Shown one piece after another: positions 15,289 to 22,840 of a stretch of DNA of 33,893 nucleotides. Each line of letters opens with the position of its first letter. Position 1 is the stretch's first letter. The position numbers and the translations under genes are program-made. The stretch is from assembly GCA_947384055.1 (NCBI GenBank), contig CANDFO010000021.1:1-33893 (forward strand), written 5' to 3'. The notes under the pieces are model-generated. The model had not been told where the DNA came from, searched no databases, and saw only the letters and a list, made by a program, of their open reading frames with translations. This DNA is from an uncultured Flavonifractor sp. (GTDB lineage: Bacteria; Bacillota; Clostridia; Oscillospirales; Oscillospiraceae).

Positions 15289-15312
15289 CCATAAAAGTGT
15301 CGTTTTGGAGTA
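15264..15312. promoter_or_regulatory. Possible operator: 12-bp inverted repeat around the trmL promoter
   Basis: TACTCCAAAACG (15264-15275) and its exact complement CGTTTTGGAGTA (15301-15312) are 25 bases apart. One arm touches the -10 box, the -35 box lies between the arms, and the other arm is just upstream. The arrangement looks like a regulator site controlling trmL and glycolysis; the regulator is unknown. Confidence 0.5.
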
Positions 15313-15391
15313 AAATAGTCAGTTTTCTTTCCGGAACAGCGGCACACGCCTGTTTTTTCCTTTCCCACTTTATTGCGGCGGTGAACTGTGG

Positions 15392-15397
15392 TATAAT
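15392..15397 (+). promoter_or_regulatory. -10 box of the proB promoter
   Basis: A perfect TATAAT in front of proB; the -35 region at optimal spacing (TTTATT) is poor. The predicted leader is about 120 bases and GC-rich with local pairing, but no T-box or other known riboswitch pattern was recognised. Confidence 0.5.
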
Positions 15398-15523
15398 GGC
15401 GACACGGCCATTCCGCCGGTCTTCCGGCCCGTCGGCTCCCTTTGGGACGGGGCAGCCGGCGCTCTCCGCCGCCCCGTCAGACCACTGCGCATCTGCGGAA
15501 TCTGTGCAAGGAGTGTGATCCCT

Positions 15524-16336
15524 TTGTATAACAGCAGCGTCCCCCTCCGTCTGGTGGTGAAGGTGGGCACATCCACCCTGACCCAGGACACCGGAAGCCT
15601 CAACCTGCGGAGCATGGACCACCTGGCCAGGGTGCTGGCCGACCTGCAGGGCATGGGGCACCAGGTGGTTCTGGTCTCCTCCGGCGCTATCGCCGTGGGC
15701 ACCCGCAAACTGCGTCTGGAGGCCCGTCCGGACCAGCTGCCCATGAAGCAGGCCGCCGCCGCCGTGGGTCAGTGCGCCATGATGCACGTATACGACAAGT
15801 TTTTTTCTGAGTATAACCGCACGGTGGCCCAGATTCTGCTGACCGGTGAGGACGTGGAATCCCCCCTGCGGGCAGAGCACCTGCACAACACCTTCGAATC
15901 TCTGCTGAAGCTGGGCGTCATCCCCGTCGTCAACGAAAACGACTCGGTCTCCTCGGCGGAAATTGAGACGGGGCAAAGCAAAATTCTGGGGGACAACGAC
16001 ACCCTGTCCGCGATGGTGGCCCGGCTGTGCGGGGCGGACCTGCTGGTCCTGCTCTCAGACATCGACGGGCTGTATGACGCCGACCCCCGTACCCACCCGG
16101 AGGCCAGGCTGATCCACCGGGTGGAGACCGTCACCCCCGAACTGCGGGCCATGGCCGGGGGCACCGGCACCTGGCGGGGCACCGGCGGTATGATCACCAA
16201 GCTCAACGCCGCGGAGCTCGCTATGGCCGCGGGCTTTGATATGGTTATCTCCAACGGTTCCCGGCTGGAGGCCCTTTACGACATCGTAGCGGGCCGGGAG
16301 GCGGGCACCCGCTTCCTGGGGAGGCGTCGGCCGTGA
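15524..16336 (+). CDS. proB: Glutamate 5-kinase, short form without PUA domain
   Basis: First enzyme of proline synthesis from glutamate; phosphorylates the gamma-carboxyl of glutamate with ATP. The amino-acid kinase fold has LVVKVGTSTLT at the N-terminus, LVSSGAIAVGTRKL, VVNENDSVS, FGDND-like LGDNDTLSAMVA, LLSDIDGLYDADPR and GTGGMITKLNAA. About 270 residues, so the C-terminal PUA domain found in the Escherichia coli enzyme is absent, as in some Firmicutes. Start: the GTG at 15515 is one base after AAGGAG, too close; the TTG at 15524 is ten bases away and preferred. Its stop overlaps the next gene by four bases. Confidence 0.95.
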   Translation: MYNSSVPLRLVVKVGTSTLTQDTGSLNLRSMDHLARVLADLQGMGHQVVLVSSGAIAVGTRKLRLEARPDQLPMKQAAAAVGQCAMMHVYDKFFSEYNRTVAQILLTGEDVESPLRAEHLHNTFESLLKLGVIPVVNENDSVSSAEIETGQSKILGDNDTLSAMVARLCGADLLVLLSDIDGLYDADPRTHPEARLIHRVETVTPELRAMAGGTGTWRGTGGMITKLNAAELAMAAGFDMVISNGSRLEALYDIVAGREAGTRFLGRRRP

Positions 16337-17856
16337 AATTCCAGCGAAGCCGGACATTTGCCGAGCACAAGCTGATTCAGCGCGTTGCCCGGGCCCTGTG
16401 CGCCCTGCTGCTGCTCCCCCTGGCGGGCATTGTGGTGGGGGCGGTGTTCTGGTGGAACCTGGAGCGGGGTCTACTCCTTTTCAACCTGCTGGGCGTGGGG
16501 CTGTTCGCCGCCATCACCTATCCCTTCTGGCGGGGGGAGCGGCAGAAAAAGCGGCGGCTTCAGCTGCTTTTCTCCGGCGGCAGCGTACTTCTGTCCACTC
16601 TGGTCAGCGTATTCTTTGACCATGTGGTAGCCGCCTATGCCCTCTACTTCGCCGTGGCCTGTGAAGCCTTCTCCCTCATTCCCTGGATCGCGGAGGTAAT
16701 CCAGGAGATCCGCCGGGGAGACTGGCAGGACTGGCAGCCTCCGCCGCCGCTGCTGCGGCGTCCCCGCCGGGAGCCTTACGACCAGCGGATGCGGCGGGAC
16801 CTGGAGGAGACGCCCCCTTGGGATTCCCCCGCCTCCCGGCGGGATGAGACGCCCCGGCAGGGCCCTGAACTGCCTCCTCCGCCTCCCCCATGGAAGCTGC
16901 TGCTGCCGCTGCTCCTGGCGGCTCTGGCGGTGTCGGCTCTGTGGCTCTGGCAGGACGGCGCGCCCCGCCTGTTCGATGGCTGGAATACTTCCATCCAGCT
17001 TCTGGGACAGGAGCGGGAACAAAGAAGCGGGACGGCCGGCTTTCCCACCTCCGGGCAGGTAGAGCGGGTGCTGGAGGAGCGCTATGGGGAACCCTTTCAC
17101 CTGGAATCCGTCTTTTATGAGGACGAGGGCCTGCGCACCTGGTGGGCCTTCCCCGAGAACGACGCCGAACTGCGTTTCACCGTGGCCACCGGCCCCGCCG
17201 CCGTGGATGAGGATGAGGAGGAGCAGGAGCTCTTCGCCCCCGCCGTAGGGGAGGACAATTACCCCGCTCACGCCTGGAACGCGCGGGTGGTCCCCATTCT
17301 GCACAGCTACGGCATGGAGGAGCTCTCCCTGTCCATCACCTCCCAGGACCTGGCCTGGGGCAGCTGCGGCGGCCTCCTGCTGCCGGAGCCCTTTGCCAGC
17401 GAATTCCCCTCTGTCTTTACCGGCAGCACCATGATCGGCTGGTATATGCTCCCCATGTGTTACTGGGCCGGGGAGGAGGCCGACTGGCCGGATGCGGTCC
17501 GGGAGCTCTCCGCCCTGCTGCGGGAGCTGCGGCCCATCGCTCCCTTTTCCCATCTGGGCTCCTGGCAGGAGGAGCTGGACGACAGCCTCCAGTCCGTCTC
17601 CTGGCACGACTGGATTCTGCCGGTGGCGGTCAAGGAGGGATTTGTGGGCATACCCATTGCCCGGCCCTGCACCCGGGACGAGCTGCTGACCCTTTTTGAA
17701 GAGTCCCGCCCCTACCGCTATTATTACATCGAAAACGGCATGATCTGCCGCCCCAGCACCTTCGACCCGGCCACCCCGATGCCTGTGCCGGAGGGGCCCT
17801 CCGGCTTTTCCCCGGTTATGTCCGACGGAGACGCGCCGGCCGGCGGCGAAGCGTAA
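16333..17856 (+). CDS. Unrecognised membrane protein inside the proB-proA operon
   Basis: 507 residues, no family recognised. Four membrane segments are predicted at about residues 21-41, 46-64, 80-95 and 98-118, then a cytoplasmic-looking charged and Pro-rich stretch (about 125-187, including runs of four and six prolines), a fifth segment at 188-206, and a C-terminal domain of about 300 residues. That domain has an acidic patch (DEDEEEQE near 300) and several Trp and Tyr, and is probably outside the membrane. The GTG start overlaps the proB stop (GTGA), so translation is coupled to proB, and proA follows 80 bases later. The position suggests a tie to proline synthesis or simple transcriptional hitch-hiking; there is no motif to decide. 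Confidence 0.85.
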   Translation: MKFQRSRTFAEHKLIQRVARALCALLLLPLAGIVVGAVFWWNLERGLLLFNLLGVGLFAAITYPFWRGERQKKRRLQLLFSGGSVLLSTLVSVFFDHVVAAYALYFAVACEAFSLIPWIAEVIQEIRRGDWQDWQPPPPLLRRPRREPYDQRMRRDLEETPPWDSPASRRDETPRQGPELPPPPPPWKLLLPLLLAALAVSALWLWQDGAPRLFDGWNTSIQLLGQEREQRSGTAGFPTSGQVERVLEERYGEPFHLESVFYEDEGLRTWWAFPENDAELRFTVATGPAAVDEDEEEQELFAPAVGEDNYPAHAWNARVVPILHSYGMEELSLSITSQDLAWGSCGGLLLPEPFASEFPSVFTGSTMIGWYMLPMCYWAGEEADWPDAVRELSALLRELRPIAPFSHLGSWQEELDDSLQSVSWHDWILPVAVKEGFVGIPIARPCTRDELLTLFEESRPYRYYYIENGMICRPSTFDPATPMPVPEGPSGFSPVMSDGDAPAGGEA

Positions 17857-17881
17857 GGCCGCGTCTCCCTGCCGGCCTGGG

Positions 17882-17918
17882 CCGCCTCCCGGCGGAGCCT
17901 TGATTATTTTTAATTTTT
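17882..17918 (+). terminator. Possible weak terminator or attenuator before proA
   Basis: A short stem, CCGCC-TCCC-GGCGG (17882-17895), is followed by a T-rich stretch (TTATTTTTAATTTTT). It lies between the unknown membrane gene and proA and might reduce read-through; the stem is short, so confidence is low. Confidence 0.35.
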
Positions 17919-17936
17919 GAATAGGAGCAACATGCT

Positions 17937-19184
17937 ATGACAACTCTGGAACAACAGGGGCGCGCCGCCAAGGATGCCGCCCGCATTCTGGCCGCGGCAG
18001 GCTCCTCCAGGAAGGACGCCGCCCTGGAGACCATCGCCCAGGCCCTGGAAGCCCGGCAGAGCGAGATTCTGGACGCCAACCGGCAGGATCTGGACGCCGC
18101 CCGGCAGAGCGGAATGCGCCCCGCTCTGCTGGACCGCCTGAGCCTGGACGAGGCCCGCATTGCGGGCATTGCGGAGGGGGTGCGGCAGGTCCGCGCCCTG
18201 CCCGACCCCGTCGGAACCGTTACAAAAATGGACACCAGGCCCAACGGTCTGGTTATTGGCAGGCGCCGGGTGCCTCTGGGAGTCATCGGCATCATCTACG
18301 AGGCCCGGCCCAACGTGACGGCGGACGCCGCTGTCCTCTGTCTGAAGGCGGGCAACGCGGTGCTCCTCCGGGGCGGCAGGGAGGCCTTCCGCTCCAATCA
18401 GGCTCTGGTCTCCGTCATGCGGGACGCCCTGGCAGAGGCGGGGCTGCCCCGGGACTGCGTTGCCCTGGTAGAGGACACCAGCCGGGAGAGCGCCAGAGCG
18501 CTTATGAACCTCTCCGCCTATCTGGATGTGCTCATTCCCCGGGGCGGCGCGGGACTGATCCGCTCGGTGGTGGAAAACGCCCATGTGCCGGTCATCCAGA
18601 CCGGCGTGGGGGTATGCCACGTCTATGTGCACCAGGCGGCGGACCTGAATATGGCCGCCGACATTCTTTTCAACGCCAAATGCTCCCGGCCCTCGGTGTG
18701 CAACGCCGCGGAATGCGTGCTGGTGGACCGGGCGGTGGCGGCCGACTTCCTCCCCCTGGCCCAGAAGCGCCTTGAGGAAAAGCATGTGGAGCTGCGGGCT
18801 GATCCGGAGGCCCTGGCCATCCTGGGAGACCGGGCCGTGCCCGCCGTACCGGAGGACTGGGACACCGAATTCGGTGATTACACCCTGGCGGTAAAGGTGG
18901 TGGACGGCTTTGAGGAGGCCGTCGGCTTTATCGCCGCCCACGGCACCGGCCACTCAGAGGCCATTGTCACCCGGGACTATTTTGCCGCTCAGCGGTTCCT
19001 GGACGAGGTGGACGCGGCGGCGGTGTATGTAAATGCCTCCACCCGCTTTACGGACGGCTTTGAGTTCGGCTTGGGGGCAGAAATCGGCATCTCCACCCAG
19101 AAGCTGCACGCCCGGGGTCCCATGGGGCTGGAGGAACTGACCTCCGGCAAATATGTGGTCTACGGCACCGGACAGGTCCGCTGA
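17937..19184 (+). CDS. proA: Glutamate-5-semialdehyde dehydrogenase (gamma-glutamyl phosphate reductase)
   Basis: Second enzyme of proline synthesis; reduces gamma-glutamyl phosphate with NADPH to glutamate semialdehyde. 415 residues, full length. Aldehyde dehydrogenase-like fold with VPLGVIGIIYEARPNVT, LRGGREAFRSN, LIPRGGAGLI, the catalytic Cys in KCSRPSVCNAAE, HSEAIVTRDY and the C-terminal FGLGAEIGISTQKLHARGP. AGGAG lies nine bases before the ATG at 17937. It belongs to the proB operon; proC, the last enzyme of the pathway, is not in the window. Confidence 0.98.
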   Translation: MTTLEQQGRAAKDAARILAAAGSSRKDAALETIAQALEARQSEILDANRQDLDAARQSGMRPALLDRLSLDEARIAGIAEGVRQVRALPDPVGTVTKMDTRPNGLVIGRRRVPLGVIGIIYEARPNVTADAAVLCLKAGNAVLLRGGREAFRSNQALVSVMRDALAEAGLPRDCVALVEDTSRESARALMNLSAYLDVLIPRGGAGLIRSVVENAHVPVIQTGVGVCHVYVHQAADLNMAADILFNAKCSRPSVCNAAECVLVDRAVAADFLPLAQKRLEEKHVELRADPEALAILGDRAVPAVPEDWDTEFGDYTLAVKVVDGFEEAVGFIAAHGTGHSEAIVTRDYFAAQRFLDEVDAAAVYVNASTRFTDGFEFGLGAEIGISTQKLHARGPMGLEELTSGKYVVYGTGQVR

Positions 19185-19216
19185 ACATAGGATAGAGCGG
19201 CTCCTCCTCTCCCATA

Positions 19217-19290
19217 CATACGGTCAGAGCGTATGGATCAGAGTCCTTTCGGCATCTTTAAAATGCCGGAGACCGGCGGAATATCCGCCG
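19217..19290 (+). promoter_or_regulatory. Three-hairpin leader before the small unknown gene
   Basis: Three consecutive perfect hairpins lie between proA and the gene at 19339: CATACG/CGTATG (19217-19235), CGGCAT/ATGCCG (19250-19268) and CGGCGGA/TCCGCCG (19274-19290). No known riboswitch class was recognised and there is no T-tract. Confidence 0.4.
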
Positions 19291-19338
19291 CGTCTGCACC
19301 GGAAGATGCGGAACGGACCTCAAGGAGGTGCTATACCA

Positions 19339-19710
19339 ATGGAACACCAGCTTGTGCTGGAGGGCGGGCTGATGGTCTGTGACCTGGGGGGCCTTCGTCC
19401 CGGCGGAAACGGACAGACGCTGGAGTGCAGTCTCTGCCTGACAGAGGTGGACCCGGACCGGCGGGTAGCGGTGGCCGTCACTGTGGCGGAGCGCTCGCCT
19501 GACGGGGCGGAACACCCCAGAGGCACTCAGATGTTCACCGTGCCGCCCCACTCCGGAGACGGCCCCAGGGATATCGTACTCAAAGACATTCAGTTCCTCC
19601 TGCCGGAGGACCTGAATGTAAGCGGTGGCGGCCCCCGCCGCCTGACCGTCCGGGCCGGTGCCCACTATGTGGACGCCAACGAGCGCTGTCTGCTGCCGGA
19701 ATATGTCTGA
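19339..19710 (+). CDS. Small protein of unknown function, probably all-beta
   Basis: 123 residues, no family assigned with confidence. Alternating hydrophobic stretches (VAVAVTVAE, TQMFTVPPHS, DIVLKDIQFLLPEDL, RRLTVRAGAHYVD) suggest a beta-sandwich. There is no signal peptide or membrane segment. It contains four cysteines, including CSLC near residue 35. The start is firm: AAGGAGGTG lies eight bases before the ATG at 19339. It follows proA by 154 bases and is closed by a strong terminator, so it may be the last gene of the proBA transcript or have its own promoter; none was clear. Confidence 0.8.
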   Translation: MEHQLVLEGGLMVCDLGGLRPGGNGQTLECSLCLTEVDPDRRVAVAVTVAERSPDGAEHPRGTQMFTVPPHSGDGPRDIVLKDIQFLLPEDLNVSGGGPRRLTVRAGAHYVDANERCLLPEYV

Positions 19711-19766
19711 CCTGGCCGGACCGGACTCCCGCCCGCTTACGGCAGCCTGTCTGAATCTGTCAATAG

Positions 19767-19810
19767 AAGCGCCCCAGACTTGTGCGGTCAGCATGGTCTG
19801 GGGCGCTTTT
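19767..19810 (+). terminator. Strong intrinsic terminator after the proBA region
   Basis: A perfect 13-bp stem (AAGCGCCCCAGAC at 19767-19779 with 19796-19808) with a 16-base loop, ending in TTTT. It ends the plus-strand transcript and may also act on minus-strand transcripts arriving from the lipoprotein gene. Confidence 0.85.
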
Positions 19811-19850
19811 AGACTGTATTCATTGTCAAAGGATGCCGAAGCGGGTCCGT

Positions 19851-19894
19851 GCTCCCTTTATAGTCAAAGCGGTTCAAAGGGAGCAAATCGTTCC
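19851..19894. repeat. Dispersed repeat R2, copy 1
   Basis: Shares AGTCAAAGCGGTTCAAA, GGAGCAAATCG and a TCC end with 26741-26778. Here the flanks form a 9-bp hairpin, GCTCCCTTT (19851-19859) with AAAGGGAGC (19876-19884). It lies just past the stop of the minus-strand lipoprotein gene. Confidence 0.65.
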
Positions 19895-19929
19895 AGGTAC
19901 AAACACCAGGCAGGCGGGAATCCGCACGC

Positions 19930-21069
19930 CTAGTAGAGTTCCACTTCCGCCGGATGATATGTCTGGCGCTCAGGTTCAGAGGATTCCGCTGTCTCCGGCC
20001 GACCGCTCCAATCGTAGCCCAGGGCGGCAAATTCTCCGCTGTCCCAAAGCCGGGTATAATCCTCCCGGGTCAGGTCAGCCTGAAGCTCCTCTCCATTGAG
20101 AATCAGCGTATTCCAAAAATGCAATTCCCCATCCAGGGTTCCCTCCGTGACAGCACAGTCCAATCCCAGCTGGCCGCACAGGAGACAGAAGGCCAGCGCC
20201 AGGCCTTCGTGGTCCGCTCCGCCGCCCACAAGGGCGTCCCAGGCCGTATTGCGTGAGGTCTCCTCTTTGGACGGGGCGGAGCTCCAGCGGATTACCTCCG
20301 GCAGCAGCTCCAGCAGCTGCTCCGCTTGGCGGCGCTGGCTGAACAGCTGGCTGCTCAGGGGAATCAGCGCCGACCCAGCGGCGTCCACCAACTCGGCGCT
20401 CTTCCGCCGCAGAGCCTCCGGCTCCTGGGGATAGGTCAGGATGATTTCCACCACCCGCTGGCTTCCCTGGTCCGGGTAGAGGTATGCCGTAAACTCCGGC
20501 ATACCCAGAGCGGCGGCGGGAGTGTCGTAATACGCCTGCCGCACCAGCTCCGCGATGGTGTCCTCATCTCCGGTAAAGTATCCCACCCGCAGAGCCAGCT
20601 CCGGGAGGAAATCCATCAGGGCGTCCCCCATCTCCCGGCGAATTCCGGTCGTCCCTGTGACGTTGACCAGGGAGTGAATCTGCTCCGGGGTCCGGCGGTA
20701 GCTGATGGTAATGCTGGCCTCATAGGTGGAGAGGATGCGGGTATAGTTGTTTTTGATGAACTCCACGGCATAGGCGCCCAAGGGGTCCTCCGCGGCCACC
20801 TCCAGGCAGGCCGCGTTCAGGTCGGTGCCCACATCCCCCTCATAGTTTACCAGCTGGATGACCCCCTCCTCCATGCACTGGGAGACCAGATAGAGCACCG
20901 CGCTGACCAATTCAGAGTAATTTCCTGCCCGCAGGGTAGAAGGGTCCTCCCCGATAACCGGGTGTTCCGCGTGGGGCTCCACCACAACGTAGGGCCGGTC
21001 CAGCAGGACGGCGCACCCGCTCAGAAGCAGGCAGAGCGCCAATATCAAAGCTGCAGTCCGCTTTTTCAC
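19930..21069 (-). CDS. Lipoprotein with transglutaminase-like region lacking the catalytic Cys
   Basis: 379 residues. A signal peptide (KKRTAALILALCLLL) ends in the lipobox LSGC, so Cys19 should be lipidated and the protein anchored outside the membrane. Residues about 275-335 resemble a transglutaminase-like core: ADHEGLALAFCLLCGQLGL, then LHFWNTLILNGEELQADLT. The family normally has GVCQGYALAF; here His287 stands in the Cys position, while the later His317 and Asp332 of the triad are kept. It is thus probably a non-enzymatic relative (inference). The middle (about 50-270) is not recognised. The GTG start at 21069 follows AGGAGG by seven bases. It lies 43 bases after the LUD gene. Confidence 0.85.
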   Translation of the reverse strand: MKKRTAALILALCLLLSGCAVLLDRPYVVVEPHAEHPVIGEDPSTLRAGNYSELVSAVLYLVSQCMEEGVIQLVNYEGDVGTDLNAACLEVAAEDPLGAYAVEFIKNNYTRILSTYEASITISYRRTPEQIHSLVNVTGTTGIRREMGDALMDFLPELALRVGYFTGDEDTIAELVRQAYYDTPAAALGMPEFTAYLYPDQGSQRVVEIILTYPQEPEALRRKSAELVDAAGSALIPLSSQLFSQRRQAEQLLELLPEVIRWSSAPSKEETSRNTAWDALVGGGADHEGLALAFCLLCGQLGLDCAVTEGTLDGELHFWNTLILNGEELQADLTREDYTRLWDSGEFAALGYDWSGRPETAESSEPERQTYHPAEVELY

Positions 21070-21112
21070 GGGTGCGCCTCCTCTCTGCCCGCCGGGATGA
21101 CCTGGCGTGGAC

Positions 21113-21703
21113 TCAATAACCCAGGTCTTCGTCGATGAGCACAACCTCGCTCCGGCCGATGCCTTTGGGCTTCTCCCACAGGACGGTCAGCGCCCGGCAG
21201 ATGCGCTCGGGGCTTTTGCAGTCGTAGCACTTGTCTCCCTTGACGGCGCAGGGGGTCTTCTTGCCCAGCCGCTGGGCGTTCTTGGGGGAAGCGATGTTCC
21301 GGGCCCGCCAGAGGGCGGCGTCATAGTCCGGGGCCAGCTTATTGCGGCCAATGACAAAGTAGACCTCCTCATGGCCGAAGATGGTGGAGGCCACCCGGTT
21401 GCCGGTGCCGTCGATGTTGATGAGCTCCCCCGTCTCCGCCAAACCGTTGACTGAGCTCAGATAGACCGGCGCGGCGGCGGCCTCCGCAAAAGAGGCGCCC
21501 GACCGCTGGCTGAGAACGGTGGCATGTGCGGCCAGCCGTTTCAGCAGGCCCAGCTCCTTCAGGGTAACGGAGCCTCCGCAAGCCACAGTTTTCCCGTCCA
21601 GCTTGGCGTCCAGATAGTCCGCCGCCTCCTGCGCGGAGGCGAAACAGGAGACCTGAAAGCCCCGTTCCTCCAGATTTGCGCGTACCTTTGTAAAATCAGT
21701 CAT
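21113..21703 (-). CDS. LUD-domain (lactate utilization, LutC-like) protein
   Basis: 196 residues of the LUD/DUF162 family, whose LutB and LutC members take part in lactate oxidation; single-domain forms like this are common in Clostridia and have no settled role. Typical stretches are TVACGGSVTLKELGLL, VYLSSVNGLAETGELINID, the Gly-rich GTGNRVASTIFG and VYFVIGRNKL. A Cys cluster near the C-terminus (CAVKGDKCYDCKSPERIC) could bind metal or an Fe-S cluster. AAGGAG lies nine bases before the ATG at 21703. No LutA or LutB neighbour is present, so a lactate role is not supported by context. Confidence 0.88.
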   Translation of the reverse strand: MTDFTKVRANLEERGFQVSCFASAQEAADYLDAKLDGKTVACGGSVTLKELGLLKRLAAHATVLSQRSGASFAEAAAAPVYLSSVNGLAETGELINIDGTGNRVASTIFGHEEVYFVIGRNKLAPDYDAALWRARNIASPKNAQRLGKKTPCAVKGDKCYDCKSPERICRALTVLWEKPKGIGRSEVVLIDEDLGY

Positions 21704-21752
21704 TGTCAGCAGCTCCTTTTTTATATGGTTGTACATGTGGTCCTTGAATCTG

Positions 21753-22622
21753 TCACAGGTCATTCTGCTTGTAAGTTCGGAAGCCATCCCCCAGAACCTC
21801 GTGGGCGTCGCACACGATGAGAAAAGCCGCCGGGTCCAGCCGCTTGACCGCTTCTTTCAGCGCGACGATCTGTTTTTGCTTAATGGCCACCATCAGGACC
21901 TGCTTTTCCGCCCCGGAGTAGCCCCCCTCGCCGTGCAGAATTGTGACGCCGCGGTCGATATCATGAATGATGGTGTCGGCAATCTCTCTGTGCCTGTCGC
22001 TGACGATATAGGCTACCTTGGCCAGGTCCATGCCGTAGAGCACGCCGTCCATCACGATGGAGGAGATATACAGCGCCACCAGGCCGTACATGGCGCTGTA
22101 CAGGCTGCGGAAAACCAGCGCCACCGCCACGATGACCACCAGGTCAATGGCCATCAGCAGCTTTCCCATAGGGAGCCAGGACAGCTTCAGCTTCAGCAGG
22201 CGGGCGATCAGGTCGGTGCCTCCGGTGGTGGCCCCCTGGAGAAAGATAGCGCCGACGGACCCCCCCATGGACAGTCCGCCGAAAATGCAGGCCAGCATGG
22301 GCTCCATGGGCTGAAAGGTACACGTAGCCGTCAGCAGGTCAATAAATACGGAGGAGATAAACATGGCGTACAGGGAGGACACCAGGAGATGTCCCCCCAG
22401 CAGCTTCCAGCCCAGCAGAAACAGGGGGATATTCAGCAGGATGACTACGGTGCCGATGGGGGCCCAGGGAAGGAGGTAATTGACAATCTGCCCCACACCG
22501 GTAATCCCGCCGAAGCCGATCTGGTTGGGAGCATAGCACCAATTGAATCCCAGGGCGTAGACGGCACTGGCCAGGGTAATCCAGAGATAGGGAAGCACAT
22601 ACTGTTTGATAACCTTCTGCAT
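21753..22622 (-). CDS. YitT-family membrane protein with DUF2179 domain
   Basis: 289 residues. About five to six membrane spans occupy residues 8 to 195, with the family's typical PNQIGFGGITGVGQI and the Gly-rich GATTGGTDLIARLL. A soluble C-terminal DUF2179 domain follows (about 220-280: YIVSDRHREIADTII, GYSGAEKQVLMVAIKQKQ). This architecture is widespread in Firmicutes in several copies per genome; the transported substrate, if any, is unknown. GAGGA precedes the ATG at close spacing. LUD follows after 49 bases, so the two may be co-transcribed. MITE-like element B sits in its upstream gap. Confidence 0.92.
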   Translation of the reverse strand: MQKVIKQYVLPYLWITLASAVYALGFNWCYAPNQIGFGGITGVGQIVNYLLPWAPIGTVVILLNIPLFLLGWKLLGGHLLVSSLYAMFISSVFIDLLTATCTFQPMEPMLACIFGGLSMGGSVGAIFLQGATTGGTDLIARLLKLKLSWLPMGKLLMAIDLVVIVAVALVFRSLYSAMYGLVALYISSIVMDGVLYGMDLAKVAYIVSDRHREIADTIIHDIDRGVTILHGEGGYSGAEKQVLMVAIKQKQIVALKEAVKRLDPAAFLIVCDAHEVLGDGFRTYKQNDL

Positions 22623-22654
22623 AGCGTCCTCACTGTTTTACTTGTAGAATTTCA

Positions 22655-22815
22655 GAGCCTGTTCAACATCTCCGGACGTGCCGGATAGATGGGGATTTTC
22701 TTGCCGGCCAAGGCAAATTTTCGCAGGCGGCCTGTCGCCCGGCAAAAAATTTAACGCGGAGCGGCGGAAAAAGACCCGCTCAGACGGTGTGCATGGAGAC
22801 ACTGAACAGGCCCTC
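22655..22815. mobile_element. MITE-like element B
   Basis: 161-bp element, opposite in orientation to element A at 12413-12574 and similar in length. Terminal inverted repeats: GAGCCTGTTCAACATCTCC at the left; the right end in reverse reads GAGGGCCTGTTCAGTGTCTCC with small gaps. The shared core includes CACACCGTCTGA and GGTCTTTTTCCGCC. Non-coding. Confidence 0.7.
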
Positions 22816-22840
22816 AGAGATATGGCTGCTTTGGATGGAT

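Noticed and set aside
15404..15523. T-box or riboswitch in the proB leader
   Set aside because: The leader is GC-rich with local pairing, but no T-box sequence or terminator/antiterminator pair could be identified.
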